From Bacillota bacterium (GTDB lineage: Bacteria > Planctomycetota > UBA8108 > UBA1146): DNA of 64,000 bases. Position 1 is the first letter of the stretch; each line of letters begins with the position of its first letter. Shown in pieces: positions 1-9,072 of this stretch. The stretch spans positions 52,561 through 116,560 of the forward strand of contig QNYK01000064.1 of assembly GCA_003973385.1 (NCBI GenBank), in the 5' to 3' direction. Under the pieces are notes generated by a model. It saw only the letters and a program-made list of their open reading frames with translations. It did not search any database and was not told where the DNA came from. The translations under genes were made by a program, and so were the position numbers.

Positions 1-825
1 GCAAATGGAGCCGGCAAGACGACACTGGTGAAGATGCTATCCGGAATCATCCATCCCAGTTCCGGTGAGGCCACCGTGCTCGGATATGTGCCCTGGCGGC
101 GGCAGGACAACTTCCGGAGGCAAGTCGCACTCATCATGGGCCAGAAAGCCTCGATGTGGTGGGATCTCCCGGGTGCCGATTGCTTTGATCTGCTTCGTGA
201 GATTTACCAGATCCCGCCCAAACAGTACCGGGAATCACTGGAACGACTCACCACCATGCTCGGCATCCAGGATGAACTGAACATCCAGATTCGACGCCTA
301 TCTCTTGGCGAGCGCATGAAGATGGAACTGGTTGCTGCCTTGTTGCACTCTCCCAGGGTCGTGTACCTCGACGAGCCGACGATAGGGCTCGACCTCACAG
401 CTCAGCGAGCCGTTCGCGATTTCCTGCTCGAATATCGTCGCGAAACTGCACCCGCAATGCTGCTCACCAGCCACTACATGGAGGACATCGAGCGTCTGTG
501 CAAACGGATCATCATCATCCGCGAGGGAGAAATCGTCTATGACGGAAGTCTCAAGCGTGTCATGCAGGAGTACGCTCCATACAAGAATCTGCAGGTTCAC
601 CTGCGCCGTGGCAGTGATCCCGATAGGCAGGTGCTCGAGAAGATGGGGAAGATATCACGTTGTGATCCTGGCAACATCTGCCTGCAGGTCAGTCGAGAAA
701 AAGTGCCCGAAGTTGCGGCCGAGATATTGCGGCTATTTCCCGTGATAGACCTCTCCATCGGTGATCCAGAGATCAGCGACACCATCGAACGCATCATGGC
801 AGGCCGCAGCGGAGATTCTGAATGA
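1..825 (+). CDS. ABC-2 type transporter ATP-binding protein (5' truncated by window edge)
   Basis: Frame is open from base 1: ANGAGKTTL (Walker A), LSLGERMKMELVAALLHSPRVVYLDEPTIGLD (signature and Walker B). Confidence 0.93.
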   Translation, partial: ANGAGKTTLVKMLSGIIHPSSGEATVLGYVPWRRQDNFRRQVALIMGQKASMWWDLPGADCFDLLREIYQIPPKQYRESLERLTTMLGIQDELNIQIRRLSLGERMKMELVAALLHSPRVVYLDEPTIGLDLTAQRAVRDFLLEYRRETAPAMLLTSHYMEDIERLCKRIIIIREGEIVYDGSLKRVMQEYAPYKNLQVHLRRGSDPDRQVLEKMGKISRCDPGNICLQVSREKVPEVAAEILRLFPVIDLSIGDPEISDTIERIMAGRSGDSE

Positions 826-1637
826 GAAGCGGGTCCTTCTTCCTGCACATGATCAGCCTCGAAACACGAAAGTTGATGATCTATCGGGTCGATTTCTGGA
901 TCACGATGCTGGTCAACATGGTCGCTCACCTCGTCGTGCTCTGGGCCATCTGGAATGCGCTCTTCGCAGAGTCGAATCAGCAGTTCATTGGCGGTTGGGA
1001 TCTGCAAGGAATACTCGCATACGGTGTCATGGTATTCCTGACAGGACGCATCGTCCGAGGTGGTGATCTGCAGATGATCATCGCCACAGAGATCTACGAT
1101 GGATCATTGAGTCGATTCCTGGTCTATCCTCGCAACTACGTCTTCACCAAGTACGCCCAGCAACTGGGAAATGTCGCCCCGGACCTGGTTCAATCACTAT
1201 TGATGGCGATGGTGGCCATCCCGGCACTGGGTTTATCTACTACTGCGATCATCTCTCCGGCATCGCTGGCGATGGCAGTGCCTTCGATCATGGTCGCTCA
1301 CCTGCTCTTCTTCCTGATGAGCCTTCCTCCGCAATTCGTCGCCTTCTGGGCTGACAATGTCTGGAGTCTTTCGGTGCTGCTTCGCTTTGTCAGCATGCTG
1401 CTGGGCGGGGCATTGCTGCCACTGTCACTGTTTCCCGAATCGATGCAGCAGGTTCTATCGTGGCTCCCGTTTGTTTACCTGTACCAGTTCCCGACGCTGG
1501 TACTACTCGGGAAGGTGGGAGTGACCGAATGGGCAACGGGCATCGGTAGTTGCCTCCTCTGGTGCATCGTCATGGGATGGCTGGCAGTTCCCTTCTGGAA
1601 GCGTGGTAGCCTGCGGTACACCGGGGTAGGCATCTGA
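822..1637 (+). CDS. ABC-2 family transporter permease
   Basis: Hydrophobic multi-TM protein, 4-nt overlap with the ATPase gene. Confidence 0.85.
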   Translation: MRSGSFFLHMISLETRKLMIYRVDFWITMLVNMVAHLVVLWAIWNALFAESNQQFIGGWDLQGILAYGVMVFLTGRIVRGGDLQMIIATEIYDGSLSRFLVYPRNYVFTKYAQQLGNVAPDLVQSLLMAMVAIPALGLSTTAIISPASLAMAVPSIMVAHLLFFLMSLPPQFVAFWADNVWSLSVLLRFVSMLLGGALLPLSLFPESMQQVLSWLPFVYLYQFPTLVLLGKVGVTEWATGIGSCLLWCIVMGWLAVPFWKRGSLRYTGVGI

Positions 1638-2425
1638 TGGCCCGATACCTGAAGCTTTATCTCCAGTTCCTGAAGTTCTCCTTCAGCAGATCTCTGGAGT
1701 ACAGGATGGACTTCTGGTTCCGAATCGTCATGGACTGTGTCTTCTATGCCGTCGAACTTGCCTTCTTCACCATCCTCTACCAGCACACGGATCTGCTGGG
1801 GGGCTGGAACTATGACCAGATCCTGATCTTTGTCTCCGGGTATCTGGTGATCGATGCCATCCACATGACCGTCTTCAGTAACAACATGTGGTGGATGCCG
1901 ATCTATGTGAACAAGGGCGATCTCGATTACTACATCGTTCGTCCGGTCTCATCTTTGTTTTTCCTGAGCCTGAGAGATTTCGCTGCAAATTCATTTCTGA
2001 ACCTGATCATAGCAGGTGGCATCCTTACATGGTCGTTGATGAGGTATCCCGGTGAACTGGGACTCGACAACCTGATATGGTTCCTGTTCCTGCTCCTCAA
2101 CGGCAGTCTTCTTCACTACATCATGCAGATGTATTTCCAGATCCCGGTGTTCTGGATCCACACCAACCGTGGCCTGGTGAACGCTTTCTTTTCGACCACG
2201 AAATTGATGGAGCGACCAGATAGGATCTATTCTGACTGGACAAGACGATTCCTCATGACGATCTTTCCAACCTTGCTGGTAATCGCACTTCCCGCTCATG
2301 TCCTGTTCGATGGGCCCGACCCGCTCGTCATCAGCCTGATTCTGGGTGTCACTGCCGTCGCATTCCTGGGCATGCGCTCCTTCTGGAATCTTGCTCTTCG
2401 GCACTACTCCAGCGCCTCATCCTAG
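1637..2425 (+). CDS. ABC-2 family transporter permease
   Basis: Second multi-TM protein, overlaps the preceding gene; same transporter layout. Confidence 0.85.
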   Translation: MARYLKLYLQFLKFSFSRSLEYRMDFWFRIVMDCVFYAVELAFFTILYQHTDLLGGWNYDQILIFVSGYLVIDAIHMTVFSNNMWWMPIYVNKGDLDYYIVRPVSSLFFLSLRDFAANSFLNLIIAGGILTWSLMRYPGELGLDNLIWFLFLLLNGSLLHYIMQMYFQIPVFWIHTNRGLVNAFFSTTKLMERPDRIYSDWTRRFLMTIFPTLLVIALPAHVLFDGPDPLVISLILGVTAVAFLGMRSFWNLALRHYSSASS

Positions 2426-3123
2426 TGGTCGTCGCTCTGCTCTGAACCGTTCAAGGCTTCGACTATCCGGACAGTGACGAGTGAGGCCAGTTTTTTCCGA
2501 CCTTCCGGTTTGAAGTGGACATCTCCAGCAGCCCTGAACAACTCCCCGGGAAAACCTGCAGAGGCAGCATGGAGATCGTTGATGGGGATGCGGTGTTTCT
2601 TCATCAACTTCCTGGCGACCTCGTTGTAGCGGAGATCATCACCCATCTTTCGACCCGTTTCTCCTTGGGGGACAAAGGTGGTGCTGGCCCAGATCAGTTT
2701 TGCACCGGTCTTCTTGAGCCGGATGATCAACTTTTCCAGATTCTTCTGGTACTGATCGATCTCGATGGAGATTCGACCATTCTCTTTCCCGCGCTTGAGT
2801 GATCCTGGGGGGTCGCGGTAGCACAGATCCCACAGTCCCCAGTTGAAGTGGATCACATCCCAACTCTCATTCCCGAGCCACTGGTCAATCTTTTTCAACC
2901 CGGTGCCGGTGTGCTGGGCATTTCCAGGATTGTGACTCACCTTCGCGCGGCCCTTCAGAGCCTCCTTCACGAACGGCGTGTAGCCGATGGAGATGGAATC
3001 GCCGATGATCAACACCCTTGGCAGGCCTGTCTTTTCATCCTGATTCCCCGGAGGCTGCTGGCATATCGCCGCCGCCATCGTGGTTCCGACCAGTATCAGA
3101 ATTGAGCAGAGCATCGCTCGCAT
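2422..3123 (-). CDS. SGNH/GDSL-family hydrolase, secreted
   Basis: Signal peptide followed by VLIIGDSISIGYTPFV (GDS block). AAGGAGA Shine-Dalgarno before the ATG at 3123. Confidence 0.8.
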   Translation of the reverse strand: MRAMLCSILILVGTTMAAAICQQPPGNQDEKTGLPRVLIIGDSISIGYTPFVKEALKGRAKVSHNPGNAQHTGTGLKKIDQWLGNESWDVIHFNWGLWDLCYRDPPGSLKRGKENGRISIEIDQYQKNLEKLIIRLKKTGAKLIWASTTFVPQGETGRKMGDDLRYNEVARKLMKKHRIPINDLHAASAGFPGELFRAAGDVHFKPEGRKKLASLVTVRIVEALNGSEQSDDH

Positions 3124-3177
3124 CGAAAATCTCCTTTTGGGATGAGCCATGTCATCAGGATAACGGATGATGGATCG

Positions 3178-3215
3178 ATAAAAGAAGGCCCTCGTAACAG
3201 ATGTCACAAGGGCCT
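3178..3215 (-). terminator. Intrinsic terminator downstream of the Gfo/Idh gene
   Basis: Imperfect hairpin AGGCCCTCGTAACA-GA-TGTCACAAGGGCCT; reading on - it is followed by TTCTTTTATC. Lies between the Gfo/Idh stop and the SGNH start. Confidence 0.65.
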
Positions 3216-3268
3216 CGCGGGTCGCCGGTACCCCAAAGCAGGGGCACCGCCTGATGCCTGAAGATTCG

Positions 3269-4585
3269 CTAGCTGAATTTGGTGGTGCCCGGACGAGCGA
3301 TTTCCACCACCGGTGCCGGCCCGAACTCGTATGCGGGCGGACTCAGGTCCAGCTCGCTCTTGACCATCTCATCCCAGGTGATGGTTTTTCCTGTGTACGC
3401 CGCGGTGCGGCCCAGAATCGCCGCAAGCGTGCTGTTACACATGTACTCGCCGTTATTGATCCGATCCCGTTCACCCTTGACCGAACGAAACAGTTCGATC
3501 CATTCGGCATCGTACATATCGTTGGGAGATCCGTCAAATCGCCAGTTGACCTCACCGTCGACTCTGTGGCGCTGTATCGCGGCTGTCCCCCTGGTCCCGA
3601 ATACATAGTCACTGACATCGCCATCAGCACCACTCCATTGACGGCAGGAGTGGAACAACTTCGTGCCGTTATCCCACTCGAACACACAATTGAAGTGGTC
3701 GTAGATGTCACCCCACTTCTCATCTGTTCGGCAAGCCCTACCACCACTGGCCGTACACTTGGCGGGGGGAGTATCCTTCATCACCCACATCATCTTGTCG
3801 ATGCTGTGAATACTTTGTTCTGTGATGTGATCGCCGCTGAGCCAGTTGAAGTAGTACCAGTTTCTGATCTGGTACTCCATCTCACTCCACTCATCCTTGC
3901 GGCCACGATGCCACAGGCCACCAGTGTTGTAAGTGCACTGAAGCGTGACGATGTCACCGATGGATCCATCGTGAACACGATCAATCGTCTGCTGCTTTGA
4001 ATCCTGGTAGCGATAGCAAAGCCCGCTGACGAGGGTGAGCCCTTTCTGGTCGGCAATCCGGGCAGCCTGACGAACCCTGGCCACTCCTGGTGCATCGGTT
4101 GCGATCGGCTTCTCGGCGAATATGTGCTTCCCCGCAGCGACTGCCTTCTCGATCTGCTCGGGGCGGAAGTGCGGCGTGGTCGCCAGGATCACGACATCAC
4201 AATTGTCGATCACCTTCTCGAAATTGTCCCAGCCAGAGAAACGCATCTCCTCGGGGACATCGACACGGTCAGCGTGATCGCCCTCGAGAAGATCCTTGTG
4301 AGAACTCTCGAGCCGATCGGCAAAGAGGTCTCCCAGCGCAACAATCTTCACCCTCGGTTCCACATTCAGGGCATTGGTGGCAGCACCCGTTCCTCGGCCC
4401 CCGCATCCGACCAGACCGACACGAATCGTCTCATCGGACGAGTTGTGTACCAGCGAGGGGAGCGCATCGAGTGCGGTAGTTCCGATCGCAGCCGCAGCCA
4501 GCGCACCCCCTGAAGCACTGAGGAATGTCCTCCGGTCAATACCCGATGGTGGATGAGTCGATGAATCCTGTGATCCTGGGTCCAC
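3269..4585 (-). CDS. Gfo/Idh/MocA-family oxidoreductase, Tat-exported
   Basis: DRRTFLSASGGALAAAA Tat-like signal, VGLVGCGGRGTGA Rossmann motif, AEKPIATDAPG motif. Confidence 0.92.
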   Translation of the reverse strand: MDPGSQDSSTHPPSGIDRRTFLSASGGALAAAAIGTTALDALPSLVHNSSDETIRVGLVGCGGRGTGAATNALNVEPRVKIVALGDLFADRLESSHKDLLEGDHADRVDVPEEMRFSGWDNFEKVIDNCDVVILATTPHFRPEQIEKAVAAGKHIFAEKPIATDAPGVARVRQAARIADQKGLTLVSGLCYRYQDSKQQTIDRVHDGSIGDIVTLQCTYNTGGLWHRGRKDEWSEMEYQIRNWYYFNWLSGDHITEQSIHSIDKMMWVMKDTPPAKCTASGGRACRTDEKWGDIYDHFNCVFEWDNGTKLFHSCRQWSGADGDVSDYVFGTRGTAAIQRHRVDGEVNWRFDGSPNDMYDAEWIELFRSVKGERDRINNGEYMCNSTLAAILGRTAAYTGKTITWDEMVKSELDLSPPAYEFGPAPVVEIARPGTTKFS

Positions 4586-4632
4586 GTAAACCCCTTTTCA
4601 TTGCTGGATCTCCTGAGCCTCGGAGACTGCTC

Positions 4633-5754
4633 TCATGGTACTGACCAGAAGGTCGCTTCTCCAGAGTTGGTTCTGCTGGGAATGAAGGTCGCGGGGATCT
4701 CTCCCAGTACCTGAACAGTTCCATCCAGGGGATTCACCAGCAGTGCCGAAGATCCGGGAAATTTACTGATCAGTTGTTCTGCGGCAGCGGGCTCGAGTAC
4801 GCAGATCGCAGTGGCGAGAGCATCTGCGGTGGCACCATCGGCGGCAAATACCGTGGCAGCGTGGGGCCCTTCGATTCCGACTCCGGTGACCGGATCGAGG
4901 ATATGGCTGTATCGCCGATCTCCGACATGAATGAATCGACTCGCATCTCCACTTGTGGCGATGGCGCCACGACCGGGGACCAGCAGTCGAAGTGGTCGAT
5001 CGATTTCGGATTCCTGAAACGCTGACGCTGCGATCTCGATCCGCCAACCGTCACGCCCCGGCGGAGGATCTCCGAGCATCAGGTCTCCACCACCATCGAC
5101 AATCAGATGGCGAATCCCCGCCATCTCCATCTCCTTGAACGCCTCAGCCACCGCGAATCCCTTGGCAATGCCACCGAGATCGACGGCGATTCCCTTGCGC
5201 AACAATTGAACGGTTCCGCCAGCCACATCGATCACCATGCCATCGATACCCATCCCCTGCCGTGCTCGATCCAGTTCATGTTGGCGTGGCAGCCGCCCCG
5301 CCTTGTGACACCTGCGCCATAACCTGACGAGGGAGCCTACCGTCGGATCAAATGCGCCGTTGCTCGCCTTCGAGATCGCCACCGACAGCGCAAGAACCGC
5401 AATCAGGTCATCACTGACAGCGACCGGCTCAGGGTGAGGGGCGGATCTACACAGATTTCTCAATTCGCTGCTGGAATCCCAGTCGGAGCAGGCCTTTTCG
5501 ATCTGGTCGATCCTGACCAGCGCCCTTCGGGCCGCCTCTTCGACCGAGTCTCGATCTCGATGAAAAACCGTGAGCCTGAAGCGGGTGCCCATCGCGCCGT
5601 GATCGATCTGCACCCTGTGCAAGGGAGCCTGACAGCCGCAGCAGAGGATCAGGAGCCAGAGCAGCAGTGGAAATCGATTCCACCTGAGCGGTGAAAAGAA
5701 GGCCGCTTCGCCAGATCGTGGCATCTGGACGGGAGCGAGGTAGTGAGACATCAT
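4633..5754 (-). CDS. apbE: FAD:protein FMN transferase (ApbE family), lipoprotein
   Basis: Lipobox ILCCGC; DHGAMGTRFRL, VDLGGIAKGFAV, VDGGGDLMLGD, TSGDASRF, HILDPVTG. Confidence 0.9.
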   Translation of the reverse strand: MMSHYLAPVQMPRSGEAAFFSPLRWNRFPLLLWLLILCCGCQAPLHRVQIDHGAMGTRFRLTVFHRDRDSVEEAARRALVRIDQIEKACSDWDSSSELRNLCRSAPHPEPVAVSDDLIAVLALSVAISKASNGAFDPTVGSLVRLWRRCHKAGRLPRQHELDRARQGMGIDGMVIDVAGGTVQLLRKGIAVDLGGIAKGFAVAEAFKEMEMAGIRHLIVDGGGDLMLGDPPPGRDGWRIEIAASAFQESEIDRPLRLLVPGRGAIATSGDASRFIHVGDRRYSHILDPVTGVGIEGPHAATVFAADGATADALATAICVLEPAAAEQLISKFPGSSALLVNPLDGTVQVLGEIPATFIPSRTNSGEATFWSVP

Positions 5755-5846
5755 GCCTGCCTTGTACCCGCCCGCGGAGTCCGTGGGCACCTACCAACTG
5801 GCAACTGCCTGGCAGGTAGAGCAATGGATTCGCCGGAAGGACACCC

Positions 5847-7016
5847 TTGAATCTGCTGATCTCGACCTTGTTATCCACTGCACTCCAGACACTGCCTTCG
5901 TCTGCTGCCGAAGCCCTTCCTGTTGTGGAAGTCGACGGCCAGACGGTCGAGAAGACCCAGTCGCAGCAGATTCCTGGGTCGAAGGTCGAGATCACCTGGG
6001 TCTCGATTCCGGTCGGCAAGGAAGGCTATCCCACCTCGATCCAGATCGGCTCCCCGGCGAGTGAGAAGGGGCGCAATGAAGATGAAGGTCCGACCTGGAC
6101 CGTCACGGTAGAACCCTTCTCGATCATGAAGTTCGAGGTGACCTGGGATGCATTCGACCTGTTCCGGCAGGAGTACGGCATTCTTCAGGATGGTCGAATC
6201 TCTGGTGATCGGTCCAGTGAACAGGTGTGGGCCGATGCGGTCAGCATCCCGACCCCCCTCTGGGAACAGGACTCGCGGCCCATCCTCGACGGTCTGGGGA
6301 CCTCGGGCGGTTACCCGGTCGCAGATGTAACTCAGTTCGCTGCCATGCAATTTTCCAAGTGGCTGTCGAAGAAGACGGGGCAGTTCCTTCGGCTGCCGAC
6401 CGAAGCAGAGTGGGAATATGCGGCTCGCTGCGGTCAGCAGAGCGCCTTTTCCTTCGGAGACGATGCCAGTCAACTGGACCGATACGGCTGGTACTTCGAT
6501 AACAGTGAGTACGAGGATCCCGATGCGGGATACCCGGGGTTGGGAGCTGGATACCGAAAGGTCGGCACCCTTGCTCCGAATCGATGGGGTGTCCACGATC
6601 TCTATGGCAACGTGTCCGAATGGACCCTCGATGCCTACTCGGCAGAAGGCTACAGCGAACAGGGCGGTAAGAAGTTGCTCTTCTCGGCGGCGGTGAACTG
6701 GCCCACAAAAATCTGGCCAGCCGTGGTCAGGGGAGGCTCCTGGCAAGACGACCCCCAACGATGTCGTTCAGCGTCCAGAGCAGCGTCGACTCGAAAGTGG
6801 CAGAAGCGAGATCCTCAGATCCCGAAGAGTCTCTGGTGGTGTACCGATGCGTTCCATGTCGGCTTTCGCCTCGTTCGACCGGAAAAAACACCGGTTGCCT
6901 CGGAGCAAGCTCGCTGGTGGGACCCCAGGATCGATTCGATTCAGCGTCATTTGAAGGAGGGATACAAGGAACTCAGAACCCCCATCAAGAAACTGGAGCC
7001 CGACCAGGATGAATAG
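5847..7016 (+). CDS. SUMF1/FGE-like (formylglycine-generating enzyme family) protein, secreted
   Basis: TTG start with signal peptide; MKFEVTWDAF, RLPTEAEWEYAARCG, GNVSEWTLDAY, VRGGSW, HVGFRLVRP. Confidence 0.88.
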   Translation: MNLLISTLLSTALQTLPSSAAEALPVVEVDGQTVEKTQSQQIPGSKVEITWVSIPVGKEGYPTSIQIGSPASEKGRNEDEGPTWTVTVEPFSIMKFEVTWDAFDLFRQEYGILQDGRISGDRSSEQVWADAVSIPTPLWEQDSRPILDGLGTSGGYPVADVTQFAAMQFSKWLSKKTGQFLRLPTEAEWEYAARCGQQSAFSFGDDASQLDRYGWYFDNSEYEDPDAGYPGLGAGYRKVGTLAPNRWGVHDLYGNVSEWTLDAYSAEGYSEQGGKKLLFSAAVNWPTKIWPAVVRGGSWQDDPQRCRSASRAASTRKWQKRDPQIPKSLWWCTDAFHVGFRLVRPEKTPVASEQARWWDPRIDSIQRHLKEGYKELRTPIKKLEPDQDE

Positions 7017-8697
7017 GTCAGCGCTGGCACTGTTTCTGCTGATACCACTGTTGTGTTGCAGCATCGAAGCTCAGGACGCGAAATGGAAACGCACCGATTC
7101 GGATGATCCTTATCTGCACAGGATCCATCTTCGTGACGCCACAGGACTGACCATCGATCCTCTGGATGCCGATGCTTCCTCGCCGGATCTCGCCAGAAGT
7201 TGCGCCCCCTGTCACGATGTCGAGGCCGCATCTGGAGGGCTACATGGCAAGCAGGGCCCCGACGGCAGACCTGGAGAACCCTGGTTCCTCGTCGACCCCC
7301 GCAGCGCCACCAGACTCCCCGTCCATCACCGCTCCTGGCCAGGACATCAGCATCCTGATTCTCTCGAAATGGACGCCACCAGCTGGAGCCGCAGCTTCGG
7401 ACGCCACGACCCAGCGCTCGGCTCCGCTTCTGATTGCCTCGTTTGCCATCTCGCAGAGGGCTACAGTTTCTCGAAGCGTATCGAAAAGATCGATGCCGGT
7501 GATGTGACTCTCGCACCCTTTTACGCCGCCGGGATTCTTGATCCTGCCGGGAATTACGATCCACGAAAGTTCGATTCAAACGGTCAGGTCGAATGGCAAC
7601 TACTCTCCGATGCAGGAAATGAAGCCTGTTTTCGGTGCCATACCGTCAGGGACCTCGACAGCGACGGCGGTCGAGGCTGGCTCCACGAGCAGGACGTACA
7701 CCTCACTGCAGGTCTCACCTGCGTCGACTGCCATCGGTCTGGTATCGATCACAACATGGTGCGAGGCTACGAGGACGAGGTGCATCCATCCGGACGGGAT
7801 GTATCTGCTCTCAGTTGTCGCGGCTGCCATCTCGATCCGGACGGTGGCGGCATGGGGGCTCCGATCCCGCAGCACCGCGGCTTGCCACCGTTCCATCTCG
7901 ATGAAATTCACTGCACAACTTGTCATTCGGGTCCATCACCGACCGAGACCCCCATCCAACAGTGGACATCCAGAGCGCATCGCCTCGGTGAACCGAGCCA
8001 GCTACGACTCCCCGACACGCCTCCACGGATCATCGCAACCGCACTGCTCAGAGATGCGGCGGGCGTCATCGGTCCCGTTCGAACCAGTTGGCCCGACGGC
8101 TGGGGCATCCTCGATGCAGCGGGGGAGATCGCATTTCTATCCCCAGCAGAATTGCGCAGACCGCTTCGCAGGGCCCTGCGTGTGCGCGCAGATCTGGTCG
8201 CTGAGGTCTCGGAAGAACTGTCCGGCGAAAGCGCCTCGGGCCTCCTCAACAGGGCCCTGCAGCAACTTCAGTCTGCTCTTGCTGACGGGCAAATCGCTGT
8301 CCTCATCAGCGGAGGTCTGGCGCATCGATCGAGCGGCGATGGGAAGCTGGAGTCTTTCTCAGCGACCGCTGCAAATCCGGTGCACTGGGCCATCTCTCAT
8401 CCGGTCCGCACTGCCCGGACTGCCGTGGGCGCGCAGGGGTGTACCGATTGTCATTCGGAGGCGAGTCGTTGGATCGACAGCACCATCGGCCCCACGACAC
8501 TGCTGCCCATCGACTCCGCTGTGGTCTCCCGCTCACCACTCGACCCGGGAATCGTGGATCGAAATTTATGGCAGCGATGGACGCTGTTGTTCACGGGTAG
8601 AGACCTGGGCAAGATCTACTTCACCATCTGCTCATCACTCGCCATCTTCGGTGGCCTCCTGTCACTGTGGAAATCCATCGACAGGGAATCGTCATGA
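7009..8697 (+). CDS. Multiheme (seven CxxCH) cytochrome c with C-terminal TM anchor
   Basis: CAPCH, CLVCH, CFRCH, CVDCH, CRGCH, CTTCH, CTDCH; signal peptide; C-terminal hydrophobic helix. Confidence 0.9.
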   Translation: MNRSALALFLLIPLLCCSIEAQDAKWKRTDSDDPYLHRIHLRDATGLTIDPLDADASSPDLARSCAPCHDVEAASGGLHGKQGPDGRPGEPWFLVDPRSATRLPVHHRSWPGHQHPDSLEMDATSWSRSFGRHDPALGSASDCLVCHLAEGYSFSKRIEKIDAGDVTLAPFYAAGILDPAGNYDPRKFDSNGQVEWQLLSDAGNEACFRCHTVRDLDSDGGRGWLHEQDVHLTAGLTCVDCHRSGIDHNMVRGYEDEVHPSGRDVSALSCRGCHLDPDGGGMGAPIPQHRGLPPFHLDEIHCTTCHSGPSPTETPIQQWTSRAHRLGEPSQLRLPDTPPRIIATALLRDAAGVIGPVRTSWPDGWGILDAAGEIAFLSPAELRRPLRRALRVRADLVAEVSEELSGESASGLLNRALQQLQSALADGQIAVLISGGLAHRSSGDGKLESFSATAANPVHWAISHPVRTARTAVGAQGCTDCHSEASRWIDSTIGPTTLLPIDSAVVSRSPLDPGIVDRNLWQRWTLLFTGRDLGKIYFTICSSLAIFGGLLSLWKSIDRESS

Positions 8698-9056
8698 GAT
8701 TACAGGTCTCCAGACTCTCCCTGGTGCTGGTCGTGGTGGCAGCTATCACTGCCATCCCGGGCCTTCCGCTTGATGTAGATCTTCGAGGCAACTGGCTGCT
8801 GCTTCATCTACTCATCGTCTCCCCGCTCGCTGCATTGCTTGTCGTCATGAGTTGGTTCGTGAGGGGCCGTGGGGAAGTCCTCTCGACACTCGCATGGCTG
8901 TGCCTATCGATCGCCATGGGGGTCATCTTGGTCCCCATGCTGGGACTCACAGCAGCCGAGTCATCTCACAACTGGATCAATGGGCACGGCTGGCTGTCGT
9001 TTCTTGGTTTCGTGCTACTCGGATGGTCTGCAGCACGAAGGAGAAATGCCGGCTGA
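8694..9056 (+). CDS. Small multi-TM protein coupled to the multiheme cytochrome
   Basis: ATGA overlap with the cytochrome gene; about three hydrophobic segments with His residues in or near two of them (LLLHLL, INGHGW). Confidence 0.75.
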   Translation: MRLQVSRLSLVLVVVAAITAIPGLPLDVDLRGNWLLLHLLIVSPLAALLVVMSWFVRGRGEVLSTLAWLCLSIAMGVILVPMLGLTAAESSHNWINGHGWLSFLGFVLLGWSAARRRNAG

Positions 9057-9072
9057 TCGGAATCTTTCTGGT

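Noticed and set aside
5871-6758. Long - strand ORF (295 aa) opposite the FGE-like gene
   Set aside because: The opposite strand encodes clear SUMF1 motifs; the antisense frame is a high-GC artefact.
7538-8773. 411-aa + strand ORF overlapping the multiheme cytochrome
   Set aside because: Same strand, different frame; only the 7009 frame carries the seven CxxCH motifs.
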